Below are positions 25,847-34,761 of a stretch of DNA of 47,485 bases, piece by piece. The DNA comes from CAMCTV01 sp964420985 (lineage in GTDB: Bacteria > Bacteroidota > Bacteroidia > Flavobacteriales_D > Sanyastnellaceae): the NCBI GenBank assembly GCA_964420985.1, contig CAYQUT010000024.1, positions 1 through 47,485 of the forward strand. The letters run 5' to 3'. A program made the position numbers and the translations under genes. Position 1 is the stretch's first letter; the number at the start of each line of letters is the position of its first letter. The notes beneath the pieces were generated by a model. The model searched no databases and was not told the origin of the DNA. It saw only the letters and a program-made list of their open reading frames with translations.

Positions 25847-28800
25847 ATGAGAAATATTTTATTGATTTGTTTCGTTGTATTTATTTACAACACATCCTGG
25901 AGCCAGCAAGTGGTTTTTGACGCTGGCTCTAATAACCAAACCTACACCGTTTGTGACCCTGCAGTAGGAGAAACTACTGGTATTGTTGCTTCCGGAGGAA
26001 GCTCCAATCCAACCTACAGCAATGGAGAAAACGTTACCGTTACTTTCTGTCCTTTCACCCCAGGGGATGCAATCACTGCAACTTTCACCATTTTTAATTT
26101 ATCTACAGTAGATACCCAACCCGGCAATGGAAACAATTCCGATCAAATGTTTGTATTTGATGGACCTGATACAGGCTCTCCCTCTTTGGGTAATTATGGA
26201 GGAACAGCCATTCAAGGAACGAACATCTCCGCTACCGTCACCAACACATCAGGATGTCTGACCTTCCAATTCGTTTCCAATGATCAAGGAACAGGAACAT
26301 TCTCCGGTGCAGTCGCCTGCTCCACACCTTGCGATCCCCCGCTTGCCGCTGGTATTTTGTTGGATGGTGAAAACGGCGCCACCAATTTCAAAAAAGTTTG
26401 CATCGGAGAAGAAGTACAGTTTCAAGAAACGGACTCTGATGGCGCACTTGGATACGACTTAATCTCCTACAATTGGGATTTTATGGATGGAACCAGTGCT
26501 GCAGGAACAGACAATGGAATTGTAACACACAGCTGGTCCCAACCTGGGCAATATTTTGTACAGCTTTTTGTTCAGGATAACAACACCGATAATGTTTGTA
26601 CCAACACCAATTTCATCTCTCTAGAAGTTTTGGTTGCACCCCTTCCTGAGTTCGTAAACTTCCAAGAAGATGCTGAAATATGTGTGGGAGAATCGGTTAG
26701 TTTCACCGCTCAACCCGACATTTATGAAGTGACTTGGTCGGGGTTCAATGGTGCAACCGAAATTGAAGAAGGTTGTTTTACGGATGACCAGTTGGGCGTG
26801 GCCCAAGACGTTGAAATTTACCAAACTGGATTTGTTGCTGGAACAGTCATTGAAAGTGTTGATGATATTGTCGATGTTTGTTTTGAGATGGAGCACAGTT
26901 TTATTGGTGATATCGTTGTCATCCTTACTTGTCCCAACGGACAGAGCATGGTCTTCCATCAACAAGGCGGTGGAGGAGTTAATCTTGGGGAGCCTAACCC
27001 CGCGACGAACATGGATGAGTTTCCTTGTAACGATCCTGCTGTCATTGGTGTTCCATATGAGTATTGTTTTTCTCCAGTTGCTACTCAAACTTGGGTGCAA
27101 GCTGCAGCTGGCGCAGGAGGTGGCTCGTTGCCTGCAGGTTCATATGCCCCCATTGACCCTTTTACCAATCTTGTGGGTTGTCCCGCCAACGGTATTTGGA
27201 CCTTGACCATTGTGGACAATTGGGCTGTTGATGATGGACAAGTTTTCTCATTTTCTCTGAACCTTAATCCTGATTTTTATCCACCCGTAACAGAGTTTAC
27301 CCCAGAAATTGGAATAGATGAAAATTTAAGCTTCTGGAATGCAGGTTCATTGCCCTCATATGCAGTCATCAATGACGCCAATGCTGATCAAATCACCATC
27401 ACCCCAACACAAGCGGGTGTGGATGTCTTTACTTACACTGTCATTGATGATTTTGGATGTTCCAATAGCACCTCATTTACTGTTAGCTGTTTTGAAGCTT
27501 TGACAGTGACTGCAGGTCCAGATTTGCAATATGCTTGCGGAAACCTCACTCTTGAAGGCGGGTTTGTTGGAGTTCCAGCTTGTACGGAGTGTATCGATAG
27601 TTACAATATCCCTTATCAGCCCAATCAATTTTTAACAGAGACCTATTGTCCAGATGCCAATGACGGCACCATGATGGCCATCACTGTAGCCGGTTCTGTT
27701 GAAACCTGTTGTGATTTATTTCAGATTTATAATGGCCCAAATACAACATCTCCCATTGTGTTCTCTTGGGGTCAAGGGACTGGCTTACCCGCTACTATGA
27801 ACCCTCCACAACAGTTTGTATCAACCGATCCCAGTGGATGCATCACCTACTCTATCGACCCTGATGTGAGTGTGCAGCCTGTCATTACATTGACCGTATC
27901 TGCGTTTGATCCAACTGGTGCTGAAATCGGAGGAGGACCAGATTACACATTTGAATGGACACCTCCTACCTATTTAGATGATGCATCTGAATTGCAACCT
28001 TCTGCTTCTAATGTTGCACAAGCCACCACTTATACTTTAGTAGGCTATCCAACAGGACATCCAGGTTGTTCCTCTACGGATGAAATGCAAGTGACCATTA
28101 GTCCTTTAGGAGATCCAGGAATAAGCACAACTCCGCCCACCTTCTGCGACAACCTCACAGCACCCATCAACATTTTTAACCTCCTCGGCGGAAATCCATC
28201 CAATGTCAATGACTCTTGGGTAATGCCCGATGGTTCTACTTTTACTGGTGTCAGTACTGATTTAACTTTTGATGTAACCACTGCATCACCCGCTGATGCA
28301 ACCTACCCTACTTACACTTTTACCCATGAAGTCAGTTTGGGCAGCTGTTCTACTCAAGCCAGCGTTACCATTAACGTTTCTGAACCACTTACTGCAACCG
28401 TATCGGCTGACCATGAAATCTGTGATGATGCTGAGACAGATCTTGAAGTCTTGACCACCAACGAAGGATTGGCCCCGTACTTTTACCAATGGTCATTCAA
28501 CGGAACCAATATTGCCGGTGTGGAAGACTTGATGTCATACGTACCCAACGCCACAGGTGATTACTGTGTAACCATTACAGATGCATGTAACCATAACATT
28601 CAACCTTGCGTGCATGTTGATGTAAGACCCAAAGCACCTGTGACCATTGATGCCCTCACCACAGCCGCTTGTTGGCCAGATCCTTTCAATCTCAGCATCA
28701 CAACCGACCCCGCACTTTACCAAGAATCATATTGGGAGATTAGCAGTGGTCAAACGTACATGAACATGCCTGACTTGAATTTACAAATGGCGCAACCCGG

Positions 28801-29437
28801 AACATATGATGTAAGTTTGACCCTCGAAGATGACTTAGGCTGTATTTACGATACACTGATATACAACTATATTGAATCATATGCCCCGCCAACAGCAGGA
28901 TGGTTGGCCAGCGAAGATGAAGTCAGTTCTTTTGATCCATTGGTTTCTTTCACCAATATGACCGAAGGCAACATCGTTTCTTACAGTTGGACCTTTGATA
29001 ATGCCAACGACCAATATTATTCAGAGGAATATGAACCTACTTTCACCTACCCCTTTGGTATAGGAGGTGTGTATGAAGTAGAGCTTCAAGTAATTGATGT
29101 CAATGGGTGTATCGATGTGGCAACAGGTAACATTGAAGTTCAAGAACCATTTTTATTCTTTATCCCAACCGGATTCACTCCCAATGGAGACAACATTAAT
29201 GATGCTCTGCAAATTGTGAGCAATGATTTGGATGAATCAGTGTTTGAAATGACCATCTTCAACAGATGGGGGCAAGTGGTTTTTCATACCAATGACCCTT
29301 CCACTGCTTGGATGGGAGAACAATTGGATAGTGAGTATTTTGTACCGAATGGCGTTTATATGTGGAATGCCACAATACGTTCTAAAGCCACAGGAGAAAA
29401 GAAAGAAATCACCGGTTCAGTAACCATCACCCGATAG
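25847..29437 (+). CDS. Large mosaic surface protein (CUB-like, PKD and P-domain modules) with T9SS type B sorting domain
   Basis: 1196 residues. Start at the ATG 25847, giving signal peptide MRNILLICFVVFIYNTSWSQ; a GTG two codons earlier is possible. Modules in order: CUB-like (about 20-165, with FVFDGPDTGSP and CLTFQFVSNDQGTG), PKD (about 180-265, YNWDFMDGTS), an Ig-like piece, a proprotein convertase P-domain (about 305-475, FEMEHSFIGDIVVILTCPNG and NGIWTLTIVDNWAVDDGQ), an Ig-like domain, a second CUB-like region (about 585-685), several SprB/PKD-like units, a PKD-type unit near 1030-1095, and the CHU_C domain from 1109 (GFTPNGDNINDAL, MTIFNRWGQVVF, NGVYMWNA). P-domains usually follow a protease; none is present here. 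Probably an adhesive or structural surface protein exported by T9SS. It lies directly after the sigma / PKD operon. Confidence 0.88.
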   Translation: MRNILLICFVVFIYNTSWSQQVVFDAGSNNQTYTVCDPAVGETTGIVASGGSSNPTYSNGENVTVTFCPFTPGDAITATFTIFNLSTVDTQPGNGNNSDQMFVFDGPDTGSPSLGNYGGTAIQGTNISATVTNTSGCLTFQFVSNDQGTGTFSGAVACSTPCDPPLAAGILLDGENGATNFKKVCIGEEVQFQETDSDGALGYDLISYNWDFMDGTSAAGTDNGIVTHSWSQPGQYFVQLFVQDNNTDNVCTNTNFISLEVLVAPLPEFVNFQEDAEICVGESVSFTAQPDIYEVTWSGFNGATEIEEGCFTDDQLGVAQDVEIYQTGFVAGTVIESVDDIVDVCFEMEHSFIGDIVVILTCPNGQSMVFHQQGGGGVNLGEPNPATNMDEFPCNDPAVIGVPYEYCFSPVATQTWVQAAAGAGGGSLPAGSYAPIDPFTNLVGCPANGIWTLTIVDNWAVDDGQVFSFSLNLNPDFYPPVTEFTPEIGIDENLSFWNAGSLPSYAVINDANADQITITPTQAGVDVFTYTVIDDFGCSNSTSFTVSCFEALTVTAGPDLQYACGNLTLEGGFVGVPACTECIDSYNIPYQPNQFLTETYCPDANDGTMMAITVAGSVETCCDLFQIYNGPNTTSPIVFSWGQGTGLPATMNPPQQFVSTDPSGCITYSIDPDVSVQPVITLTVSAFDPTGAEIGGGPDYTFEWTPPTYLDDASELQPSASNVAQATTYTLVGYPTGHPGCSSTDEMQVTISPLGDPGISTTPPTFCDNLTAPINIFNLLGGNPSNVNDSWVMPDGSTFTGVSTDLTFDVTTASPADATYPTYTFTHEVSLGSCSTQASVTINVSEPLTATVSADHEICDDAETDLEVLTTNEGLAPYFYQWSFNGTNIAGVEDLMSYVPNATGDYCVTITDACNHNIQPCVHVDVRPKAPVTIDALTTAACWPDPFNLSITTDPALYQESYWEISSGQTYMNMPDLNLQMAQPGTYDVSLTLEDDLGCIYDTLIYNYIESYAPPTAGWLASEDEVSSFDPLVSFTNMTEGNIVSYSWTFDNANDQYYSEEYEPTFTYPFGIGGVYEVELQVIDVNGCIDVATGNIEVQEPFLFFIPTGFTPNGDNINDALQIVSNDLDESVFEMTIFNRWGQVVFHTNDPSTAWMGEQLDSEYFVPNGVYMWNATIRSKATGEKKEITGSVTITR

Positions 29438-29454
29438 GCGAAACGGATAGACAT

Positions 29455-29487
29455 GAAAAAGGGAAGTAAAATTACTTCCCTTTTTTT
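29455..29487. terminator. Bidirectional terminator between the surface protein and argS
   Basis: AAAAAGGGAAGTAA, two-base loop, TTACTTCCCTTTTT, with T-runs on both strands. It serves the plus-strand gene ending at 29437 and the minus-strand argS ending at 29501. Confidence 0.88.
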
Positions 29488-29500
29488 ATGATCATTCTTA

Positions 29501-31294
29501 TTACATCTTTTCCGGCATCTCAATGCCTAACAATGACATACTACTTTGAATGCTGCTACCTGTTAAAGCCGTCAAAATCAACCTGAACTTTTTCAACTCT
29601 TCATTCTCTTCTCTCAAAATATTGCAATGTTGATAGAATACGTTGAATGTCTTGGTCAACTCATAAGCATAAGCCGCCATTACAGATGGATCGTATTTCT
29701 TAACAGCATCATTTAAGAACTGAGGATAAGAAAACAATAATTTAATCAAATTTCGCTCCTCTGCAGATAGAACAAAATTCAATGAACCCAATGACTTCTC
29801 ATCTTCTGACCAATTGGCCTTGCGCAAAATGGCTTGAGTGCGAACATAACCATATTGAATAAAAGGACCTGTGTTGCCGTTGAAATCAATACTCTCTTGC
29901 GGATTAAACAGCATATTCTTCTTAGGATCTACGCGCAGAAGAAAATATTTCAAAGCTGCCATACCAATTTTGTGGTAAGTCTGTTCCTTCTCTTCCTGCG
30001 TCAACCCATCCAATTTACCTTGCTCCTCTGCCATCAGTCTGGACTCATCTTTCATGCTTTCCATCAAATCATCAGCATCCACAACGGTTCCTTCCCTACT
30101 TTTCATCTTACCTTCTGGTAACTCTACCATCCCATAACTCAGATGGTGACAAGCCTCTGATTGTTGCCAACCCAATTTAGAGAGAATTTTAAACAGCACC
30201 TTGAAATGATATTCTTGTTCATTGCCGACTGTATAAATCTGCGCAGCAGTGTCCGGAAAATCTTCAAACCTTAAAATAGCGGTACCAATATCTTGGGTGA
30301 TGTACATGGCTGTTCCATCTTTTCTCAAAACAGCTTTTTCATCCAAACCTTCACTGGTTAAATCAATCCAAGTACTTCCATCTTCCTTTCTAAAAAAAAC
30401 ACCTTTGCCAAGCCCCTCTTCAACAACATCCTTCCCCTTTAGGTACGTCTCACTCTCGAAGTACAATTGATCAAAGTCAACGCCCATGTTTTTGTAGGTG
30501 ACATCAAATCCTGTATAAACCCATTGGTTCATCATTTTCCACAATGCCGTCACCTCCTCATCTCCATTTTCCCATTTGCGCAGCATCTCCTGAGCAGCAA
30601 GCATGGACGGAGCCTTACTTTCAGCCTCCTCTTTGGACATGCCATTCTGAATCAACTCGGCAATCTCGGCCTTGTATTGTTGATCAAAAGCAACGTAATA
30701 TTGACCTACCAACTTATCACCTTTCAAGCCAGTCGATTCTGGTGTTTCATTTTTACCGGCATGTTGCCACGCATACATACTTTTACAAATATGAATCCCG
30801 CGGTCGTTGATAATCTGAACTTTGGTAACCTTGTGGCCTGCAGCTTTCAAAATCTCAGCTACCGAATAGCCCAGAAAATTATTTCTCAAATGTCCCAAAT
30901 GAAGCGGCTTATTGGTATTGGGCGAAGAATATTCGACCATAATTCTTGGTTTTGTATTACTCACTTCCCAACCCCATTGAACAGCACTTGCCATTCTGAT
31001 AAATGCATTTTTCCAATATCCATCTTCAATGACCAAGTTGAGAAAACCCTTGACCACGTTGAATTGCACCACAATATCACAATGTTCAACCAAGTATTCG
31101 CCAATGACTTGGCCCAATTGCTCCGGCCCTAGCTTAACAAATTTGGTGATCGGAAATACTACCAACGTAATGTCCCCCTCAAACTCCTTTCTTGTTTCTT
31201 GAAATTGAATACTCTGTTCCGTTAATTCAACGGAAAACTGCTTTGAAACCGCCTGTACCACGTATGGAAACAGGATTTGATTAATGTTATTCAT
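29501..31294 (-). CDS. argS: Arginyl-tRNA synthetase
   Basis: 597 residues, normal for this class I enzyme, which charges tRNA-Arg. The N-terminal additional domain (about 1-110) is followed by the catalytic core with SSPNTNKPLHLGHLRNN (HIGH site, about 124-140). The KMSK-like site reads GKMKSREGTVVDADDL near 390. The C-terminal helical anticodon-binding (DALR) domain holds FIQYGYVRTQAILRK and the end of the protein. It diverges from ribBA across about 45 bases, with back-to-back promoter elements. Identification secure. Confidence 0.97.
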   Translation of the reverse strand: MNNINQILFPYVVQAVSKQFSVELTEQSIQFQETRKEFEGDITLVVFPITKFVKLGPEQLGQVIGEYLVEHCDIVVQFNVVKGFLNLVIEDGYWKNAFIRMASAVQWGWEVSNTKPRIMVEYSSPNTNKPLHLGHLRNNFLGYSVAEILKAAGHKVTKVQIINDRGIHICKSMYAWQHAGKNETPESTGLKGDKLVGQYYVAFDQQYKAEIAELIQNGMSKEEAESKAPSMLAAQEMLRKWENGDEEVTALWKMMNQWVYTGFDVTYKNMGVDFDQLYFESETYLKGKDVVEEGLGKGVFFRKEDGSTWIDLTSEGLDEKAVLRKDGTAMYITQDIGTAILRFEDFPDTAAQIYTVGNEQEYHFKVLFKILSKLGWQQSEACHHLSYGMVELPEGKMKSREGTVVDADDLMESMKDESRLMAEEQGKLDGLTQEEKEQTYHKIGMAALKYFLLRVDPKKNMLFNPQESIDFNGNTGPFIQYGYVRTQAILRKANWSEDEKSLGSLNFVLSAEERNLIKLLFSYPQFLNDAVKKYDPSVMAAYAYELTKTFNVFYQHCNILREENEELKKFRLILTALTGSSIQSSMSLLGIEMPEKM

Positions 31295-31310
31295 GCTATA
31301 ATTCGTACTG

Positions 31311-31335
31311 CAAAGTTAAGAAGGCTGTACCTTTG
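31311..31335. promoter_or_regulatory. Back-to-back -7 elements for argS and ribBA
   Basis: Minus strand: TAACTTTG at 31318-31311, 16 bases before the argS ATG. Plus strand: TACCTTTG at 31328-31335, four bases before the ribBA ATG. Only nine bases separate the two elements, so two polymerases could not bind at once. Confidence 0.5.
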
Positions 31336-31339
31336 TTGC

Positions 31340-32413
31340 ATGGGTAATTCTAAAGACTCTATTCTGCACAGCATTGAAGAAGCGATAGCAGATATAAGAC
31401 AGGGAAAAGTGGTCATTGTGGTAGACAACGAGGACCGAGAAAATGAAGGTGATTTTATAACGGCTTCCAGAAATGTCACGCCGGAAGTTATCAATTTTAT
31501 GTCCAAAGAGGGACGAGGATTGATTTGCGCGGCCATCACTCCCGAGCGTGCGCAACAGCTGGATCTGCCCTTGATGGTTACACACAATACTGATCCCAAT
31601 AAAACTGCGTTCACTGTTAGCGTTGACTTATTGGGGCATGGATGCACCACAGGGATCAGTGCCCATGACAGAGCCAAAACAGTGCAATCCTTGATTAATC
31701 CCGCCACTACCCCTAGAGATCTCGCTCGACCTGGTCATATTTTCCCTCTAATTGCCAAACCTGAAGGCGTACTCAGAAGACCCGGTCATACTGAAGCTAC
31801 CATTGATCTAGCGCGACTTGCTGGATTTGAACCTTCTGGTGTTTTGGTTGAAATAATGAATGAAGACGGCACCATGGCTCGTCTTCCTCAACTATTGGAC
31901 ATTGCAGAAAAACATCAGTTGAAAATTATCTCGATAGAGGATTTGATTGCTTACCGCATGCAGTCGGAGAAGTTGATTATTGAAACAGAACGAACACCCT
32001 TTCCAACACCATTCGGAAATTTTATTTGTTGTACTTTCAAACAAAATATAACGGGAGAAAAACACTTTGCTTTTGTTCTCGGAGATTGGAATGATGACGA
32101 TAGCATTGCTGTCCGAGTGCACAGTGGTCAACCAGAAAAAGATTTATTGGATTACATCCAACATGGCGAAAACGCCGGATTGGGCAAGGGTTTGAAAGCC
32201 ATTCAAAAAGAGGGAAAAGGAGTCCTGGTGTACATGCATGCGAGTGCAAGTTCCAATCTCACTGCTGCTATGGACGACCGCGACTACGGAACAGGAGCTC
32301 AAATCATCCGAGCCTTGGGCATTAGAAAAATGAATTTGCTAACCCTACACCCCGTGAAAAGAACCGCGCTTAGTGGTTACGGAATAGAAATCTTGAATTA
32401 TCTGCCATATTGA
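31340..32413 (+). CDS. ribBA: 3,4-dihydroxy-2-butanone-4-phosphate synthase with degenerate GTP cyclohydrolase II domain
   Basis: 357 residues from the ATG at 31340, four bases after a TACCTTTG element; the frame is open to 31277 but those codons lie in the promoter. The RibB half (about 1-205) is intact: DNEDRENEGD at 29-38, EGRGLICAA, the long HGCTTGISAHDRA, and RPGHTEATIDLARLAG. It makes the four-carbon riboflavin precursor from ribulose 5-phosphate. The RibA half (about 215-357) is shortened by about 45 residues. After VRVHS the zinc-binding cysteine cluster is absent, the catalytic EGRGIGL-type segment reads MHASASSN, yet DRDYGTGAQIIRALG and the final GYGIEILNYLP remain. GTP cyclohydrolase activity is probably lost, so a separate RibA must exist elsewhere. 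Followed two bases later by a ureohydrolase gene. Confidence 0.9.
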   Translation: MGNSKDSILHSIEEAIADIRQGKVVIVVDNEDRENEGDFITASRNVTPEVINFMSKEGRGLICAAITPERAQQLDLPLMVTHNTDPNKTAFTVSVDLLGHGCTTGISAHDRAKTVQSLINPATTPRDLARPGHIFPLIAKPEGVLRRPGHTEATIDLARLAGFEPSGVLVEIMNEDGTMARLPQLLDIAEKHQLKIISIEDLIAYRMQSEKLIIETERTPFPTPFGNFICCTFKQNITGEKHFAFVLGDWNDDDSIAVRVHSGQPEKDLLDYIQHGENAGLGKGLKAIQKEGKGVLVYMHASASSNLTAAMDDRDYGTGAQIIRALGIRKMNLLTLHPVKRTALSGYGIEILNYLPY

Positions 32414-32415
32414 TT

Positions 32416-33459
32416 ATGAAAAAAGAAGAGATTATCGCTCAATTTGATCCCAATAGCGCTGGCCTTAAAGACGCCAACATCTATGGACTTCCATTTCAAA
32501 ATGAAGATTGCGATATCATTATCATACCCGTTCCATGGGAGGCTACCGTCAGTTATGGTAGTGGCGCCGCTGAAGGGCCTTCACATATTTTTGATGCCAG
32601 CTTTCAAGTCGATTTACACCATCCTCAATTCCCAGAACTTTGGAAAGCGGGAATTGGAATGGATACGATTCCTGAGTATTTGCAAGAGCTTAGCATTACT
32701 GTTCGTCCCAAGGCTGAGAAGGTTATTGCCATGCATGAGGAAGGCCTTGACGTCGTTACTGACGCGCTAGGACAAAACCTCCTGGAGGAGGTGAATGCGG
32801 CTTGTGAAAAAATGAACCAATGGGTAGAAGAAAGAACCATCTTTTGGCTGTCTAAAAACAAAAAGGTTGCCCTGCTCGGAGGTGACCATAGCACTCCGCT
32901 TGGATACTACAGAGCCATGCACAAAAAACATGGGCAATTTGGAATCCTACATATCGATGCCCACATGGATCTGCGCATTGCCTATGAAGGCTTTGAATTC
33001 AGTCACGCCTCCATCATGTTCAATGCATTGAAGGAAAAACAACTGACTCAGCTTACACAAGTAGGGATACGTGACTTTTGTGCACAAGAAGATCAAGTTG
33101 TAAAAGATAACAAAGGTCGCGTTGAAGTATTTACGGATTTTAAAATTCAATCTCAGCTTTTTGAGGGCGACAATTGGAAATCCATTTGCAACGAAATTGT
33201 GGAAACCTTGCCAGAGAATATCCTCATTAGTTTTGATATCGACGGGCTAGACCCCAACCTATGCCCCAATACCGGAACACCTGTTCCGGGAGGGTTGAGT
33301 TTTGCGCAAGCATTGTACTTGCTCAATATGGCGGCTGCTAAACGAAATGTACTCGGTTTTGATTTGGTTGAAGTAGCTCCTGGTGATGATGATTGGAATG
33401 GCAATGTCGGAGCAAGACTGCTATTTCATTTGTGCGGATTGTTGAATCAAAGAAAATGA
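32416..33459 (+). CDS. Arginase/agmatinase family ureohydrolase
   Basis: 347 residues. All dimanganese ligand motifs are present: GGDHS at 155-159, DAHMD at 181-185, SHAS at 196-199 and SFDIDGLDP at 272-280. An N-terminal extension of about 35 residues precedes the first strand. Members hydrolyse a guanidino group to release urea or formamide; arginase, agmatinase and formimidoylglutamase cannot be told apart by eye, though Bacteroidota proteins of this length are usually annotated as agmatinase-family or arginase. It starts two bases after the ribBA stop and overlaps the next gene by four bases, so the three are co-transcribed. No speA or hut gene is nearby to settle the substrate. Confidence 0.88.
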   Translation: MKKEEIIAQFDPNSAGLKDANIYGLPFQNEDCDIIIIPVPWEATVSYGSGAAEGPSHIFDASFQVDLHHPQFPELWKAGIGMDTIPEYLQELSITVRPKAEKVIAMHEEGLDVVTDALGQNLLEEVNAACEKMNQWVEERTIFWLSKNKKVALLGGDHSTPLGYYRAMHKKHGQFGILHIDAHMDLRIAYEGFEFSHASIMFNALKEKQLTQLTQVGIRDFCAQEDQVVKDNKGRVEVFTDFKIQSQLFEGDNWKSICNEIVETLPENILISFDIDGLDPNLCPNTGTPVPGGLSFAQALYLLNMAAAKRNVLGFDLVEVAPGDDDWNGNVGARLLFHLCGLLNQRK

Positions 33460-34034
33460 AACTCCCTTTAATCACATTGGCTGTTTTCTTTCTTCCTTAT
33501 TGCTTTTTGGGACAAAATGAATTGAGAGAATGGGAAGGCGAATGGAAGGGTGAAATGCTTGTATTTAATAATGGAAAAACATCTTCACCGTTCAAAACGC
33601 AAATGCGCATTCAACCTTCAAAACGTTGTAAAAATTGCTGGGATTGGGTTACCTCCTATTACAAAGACTCATTAACGGAAGAATTTGGTGTTGTCATTAA
33701 AGATTACTGGATGGAAATAGACTCCATCCAACCACAAAATATGATTCTCCATGAACCGGATGCTGATGGAATTGATATTTTGTTTCAAAAAAATGAAAAC
33801 ATCATCATGGGAAGTTTTAGCATCAACAATTATGATGAACTCGACAATGAAATTCCCAACGAGCAAATCCTTTATTACAGCCAATACCAGCTAGAAGGAG
33901 ATCAATTGCGATTTGACATTTCTTACTTTGATTATGACTTGAATAATTTCGGAAAAGACGAATTAAACAGCAATGTCGGTCAATTGGTCCCGAGAGGAAT
34001 ACAGCGATCTGTGCTCATCCGTCAGAAAAAATAA
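33456..34034 (+). CDS. Exported hypothetical protein, possible lipocalin-like barrel
   Basis: 192 residues. The ATG at 33456 overlaps the ureohydrolase TGA (ATGA) and begins a signal peptide (KLPLITLAVFFLPYCFLGQ, cleavage near residue 20). The mature protein begins ELREWEGEWKGEM and has alternating strands (MLVFNN, KTQMRIQP, DWVTSYY, MILHEPD, IIMGSFSI, EQILYYSQYQLEGDQLRFDISYF). This pattern resembles small eight-stranded lipocalin or fatty-acid-binding barrels. A CKNC pair could form a disulfide or bind metal. Function unknown. A terminator lies across its stop codon, ending the ribBA operon. Confidence 0.75.
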   Translation: MKLPLITLAVFFLPYCFLGQNELREWEGEWKGEMLVFNNGKTSSPFKTQMRIQPSKRCKNCWDWVTSYYKDSLTEEFGVVIKDYWMEIDSIQPQNMILHEPDADGIDILFQKNENIIMGSFSINNYDELDNEIPNEQILYYSQYQLEGDQLRFDISYFDYDLNNFGKDELNSNVGQLVPRGIQRSVLIRQKK

Positions 34035-34056
34035 AGGGCCGCATTTGCGACCCTTT
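34033..34056 (+). terminator. Rho-independent terminator of the ribBA operon
   Basis: AAAGGG(C)CGC, loop ATTT, GCG(A)CCCTTT. One internal C-A mismatch; the stem begins inside the stop codon. The T-run is short (three), so strength is moderate. Confidence 0.65.
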
Positions 34057-34074
34057 CTATTCAATCCTAGACTA

Positions 34075-34629
34075 TCAAGCAGCTGCTTGAGATACTACTT
34101 TAAATTTATCGGTGAAACTTTCCCAATCGAAAAGGAAATTGGCCATGATTTCATCCATTCTCTTTAAGAACAATGGATTGGGCGTTTGCATAATCTTGAA
34201 GTAATCCTGTTGGTAAGGATTTAAATTATACTTAAAGAAAACTGCCTTTGACATCGCATACAATGTGTTCTTTGATGGAGCGTTGATGCGGGACATCATT
34301 TCTTTGTAGGCATTTAAAATGTTGGTGAATTCTGAAACAGACAAGTCGAATACTGGGGCCAACTTCTGACTTGCTTCAAAAATAATCTCTTGGTCTTGAC
34401 CTGCCGAAAAATATTTGGGCAACATATTAAAGTTTCCCGCGATGACAATCATCAAAAATTTACCACTATCATCCTTTCTTATGGGAGGGGTAGTAACAAA
34501 CTCAGGACAATACGCAATGTATTCAGCGATGCTGTCAAATCCTTCCTCAACAGTATTCAAAATGGCGTTCACCAGATGGTGAGCAACGCGCTCGGTATTC
34601 AATTTCTTTTTTCCAAAAATCTGTAGCAT
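34075..34629 (-). CDS. Conserved-looking hypothetical cytoplasmic protein
   Basis: 184 residues with no signal peptide and no membrane segment. Mostly helical (ERVAHHLVNAILNTVEEGFDSIAEYI, FTNILNAYKEMMSRI), with a central hydrophobic strand GKFLMIVIAGNFNMLPKYF. No catalytic motif is recognised. It converges with the ribBA operon (19 bases between the terminator and its stop) and diverges from the TPR membrane protein gene. I cannot assign a family. Confidence 0.7.
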   Translation of the reverse strand: MLQIFGKKKLNTERVAHHLVNAILNTVEEGFDSIAEYIAYCPEFVTTPPIRKDDSGKFLMIVIAGNFNMLPKYFSAGQDQEIIFEASQKLAPVFDLSVSEFTNILNAYKEMMSRINAPSKNTLYAMSKAVFFKYNLNPYQQDYFKIMQTPNPLFLKRMDEIMANFLFDWESFTDKFKVVSQAAA

Positions 34630-34661
34630 GGGCTTAATTTTATTTTAACTTTTGGTTTTCT

Positions 34662-34669
34662 CAAAAATA
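34662..34669 (-). promoter_or_regulatory. -7 promoter element for the 184-residue hypothetical
   Basis: TATTTTTG on the minus strand, 32 bases before the ATG at 34629. No TTG at the proper -33 spacing. The rest of the 34630-34787 intergenic region holds a small GC hairpin (34679-34697) and nothing else I can name. Confidence 0.35.
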
Positions 34670-34761
34670 GTTTCCCTAAAAGGGGCTGCGTCCCTTTATC
34701 ACTGATGACATTTCAACAGAGTTATTCACCGACTTATTCATTAATCAACGTTCATTATTGT

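Noticed and set aside
30467..31132. A 221-codon open frame antisense to argS
   Set aside because: The argS protein on the other strand is complete and has all family motifs; the antisense frame reads as low-information sequence.
34679..34697. Hairpin AAAGGG / CCCTTT with a seven-base loop between two divergent genes
   Set aside because: No T-run follows on the plus strand, and neither neighbour needs a terminator there; a small RNA is possible, but nothing supports it beyond the stem.
34720..34750. TTATTCACC and related repeats resembling DnaA boxes
   Set aside because: Each differs from TTATCCACA at two positions, they are few, and no dnaA, dnaN or AT-rich unwinding element is near.
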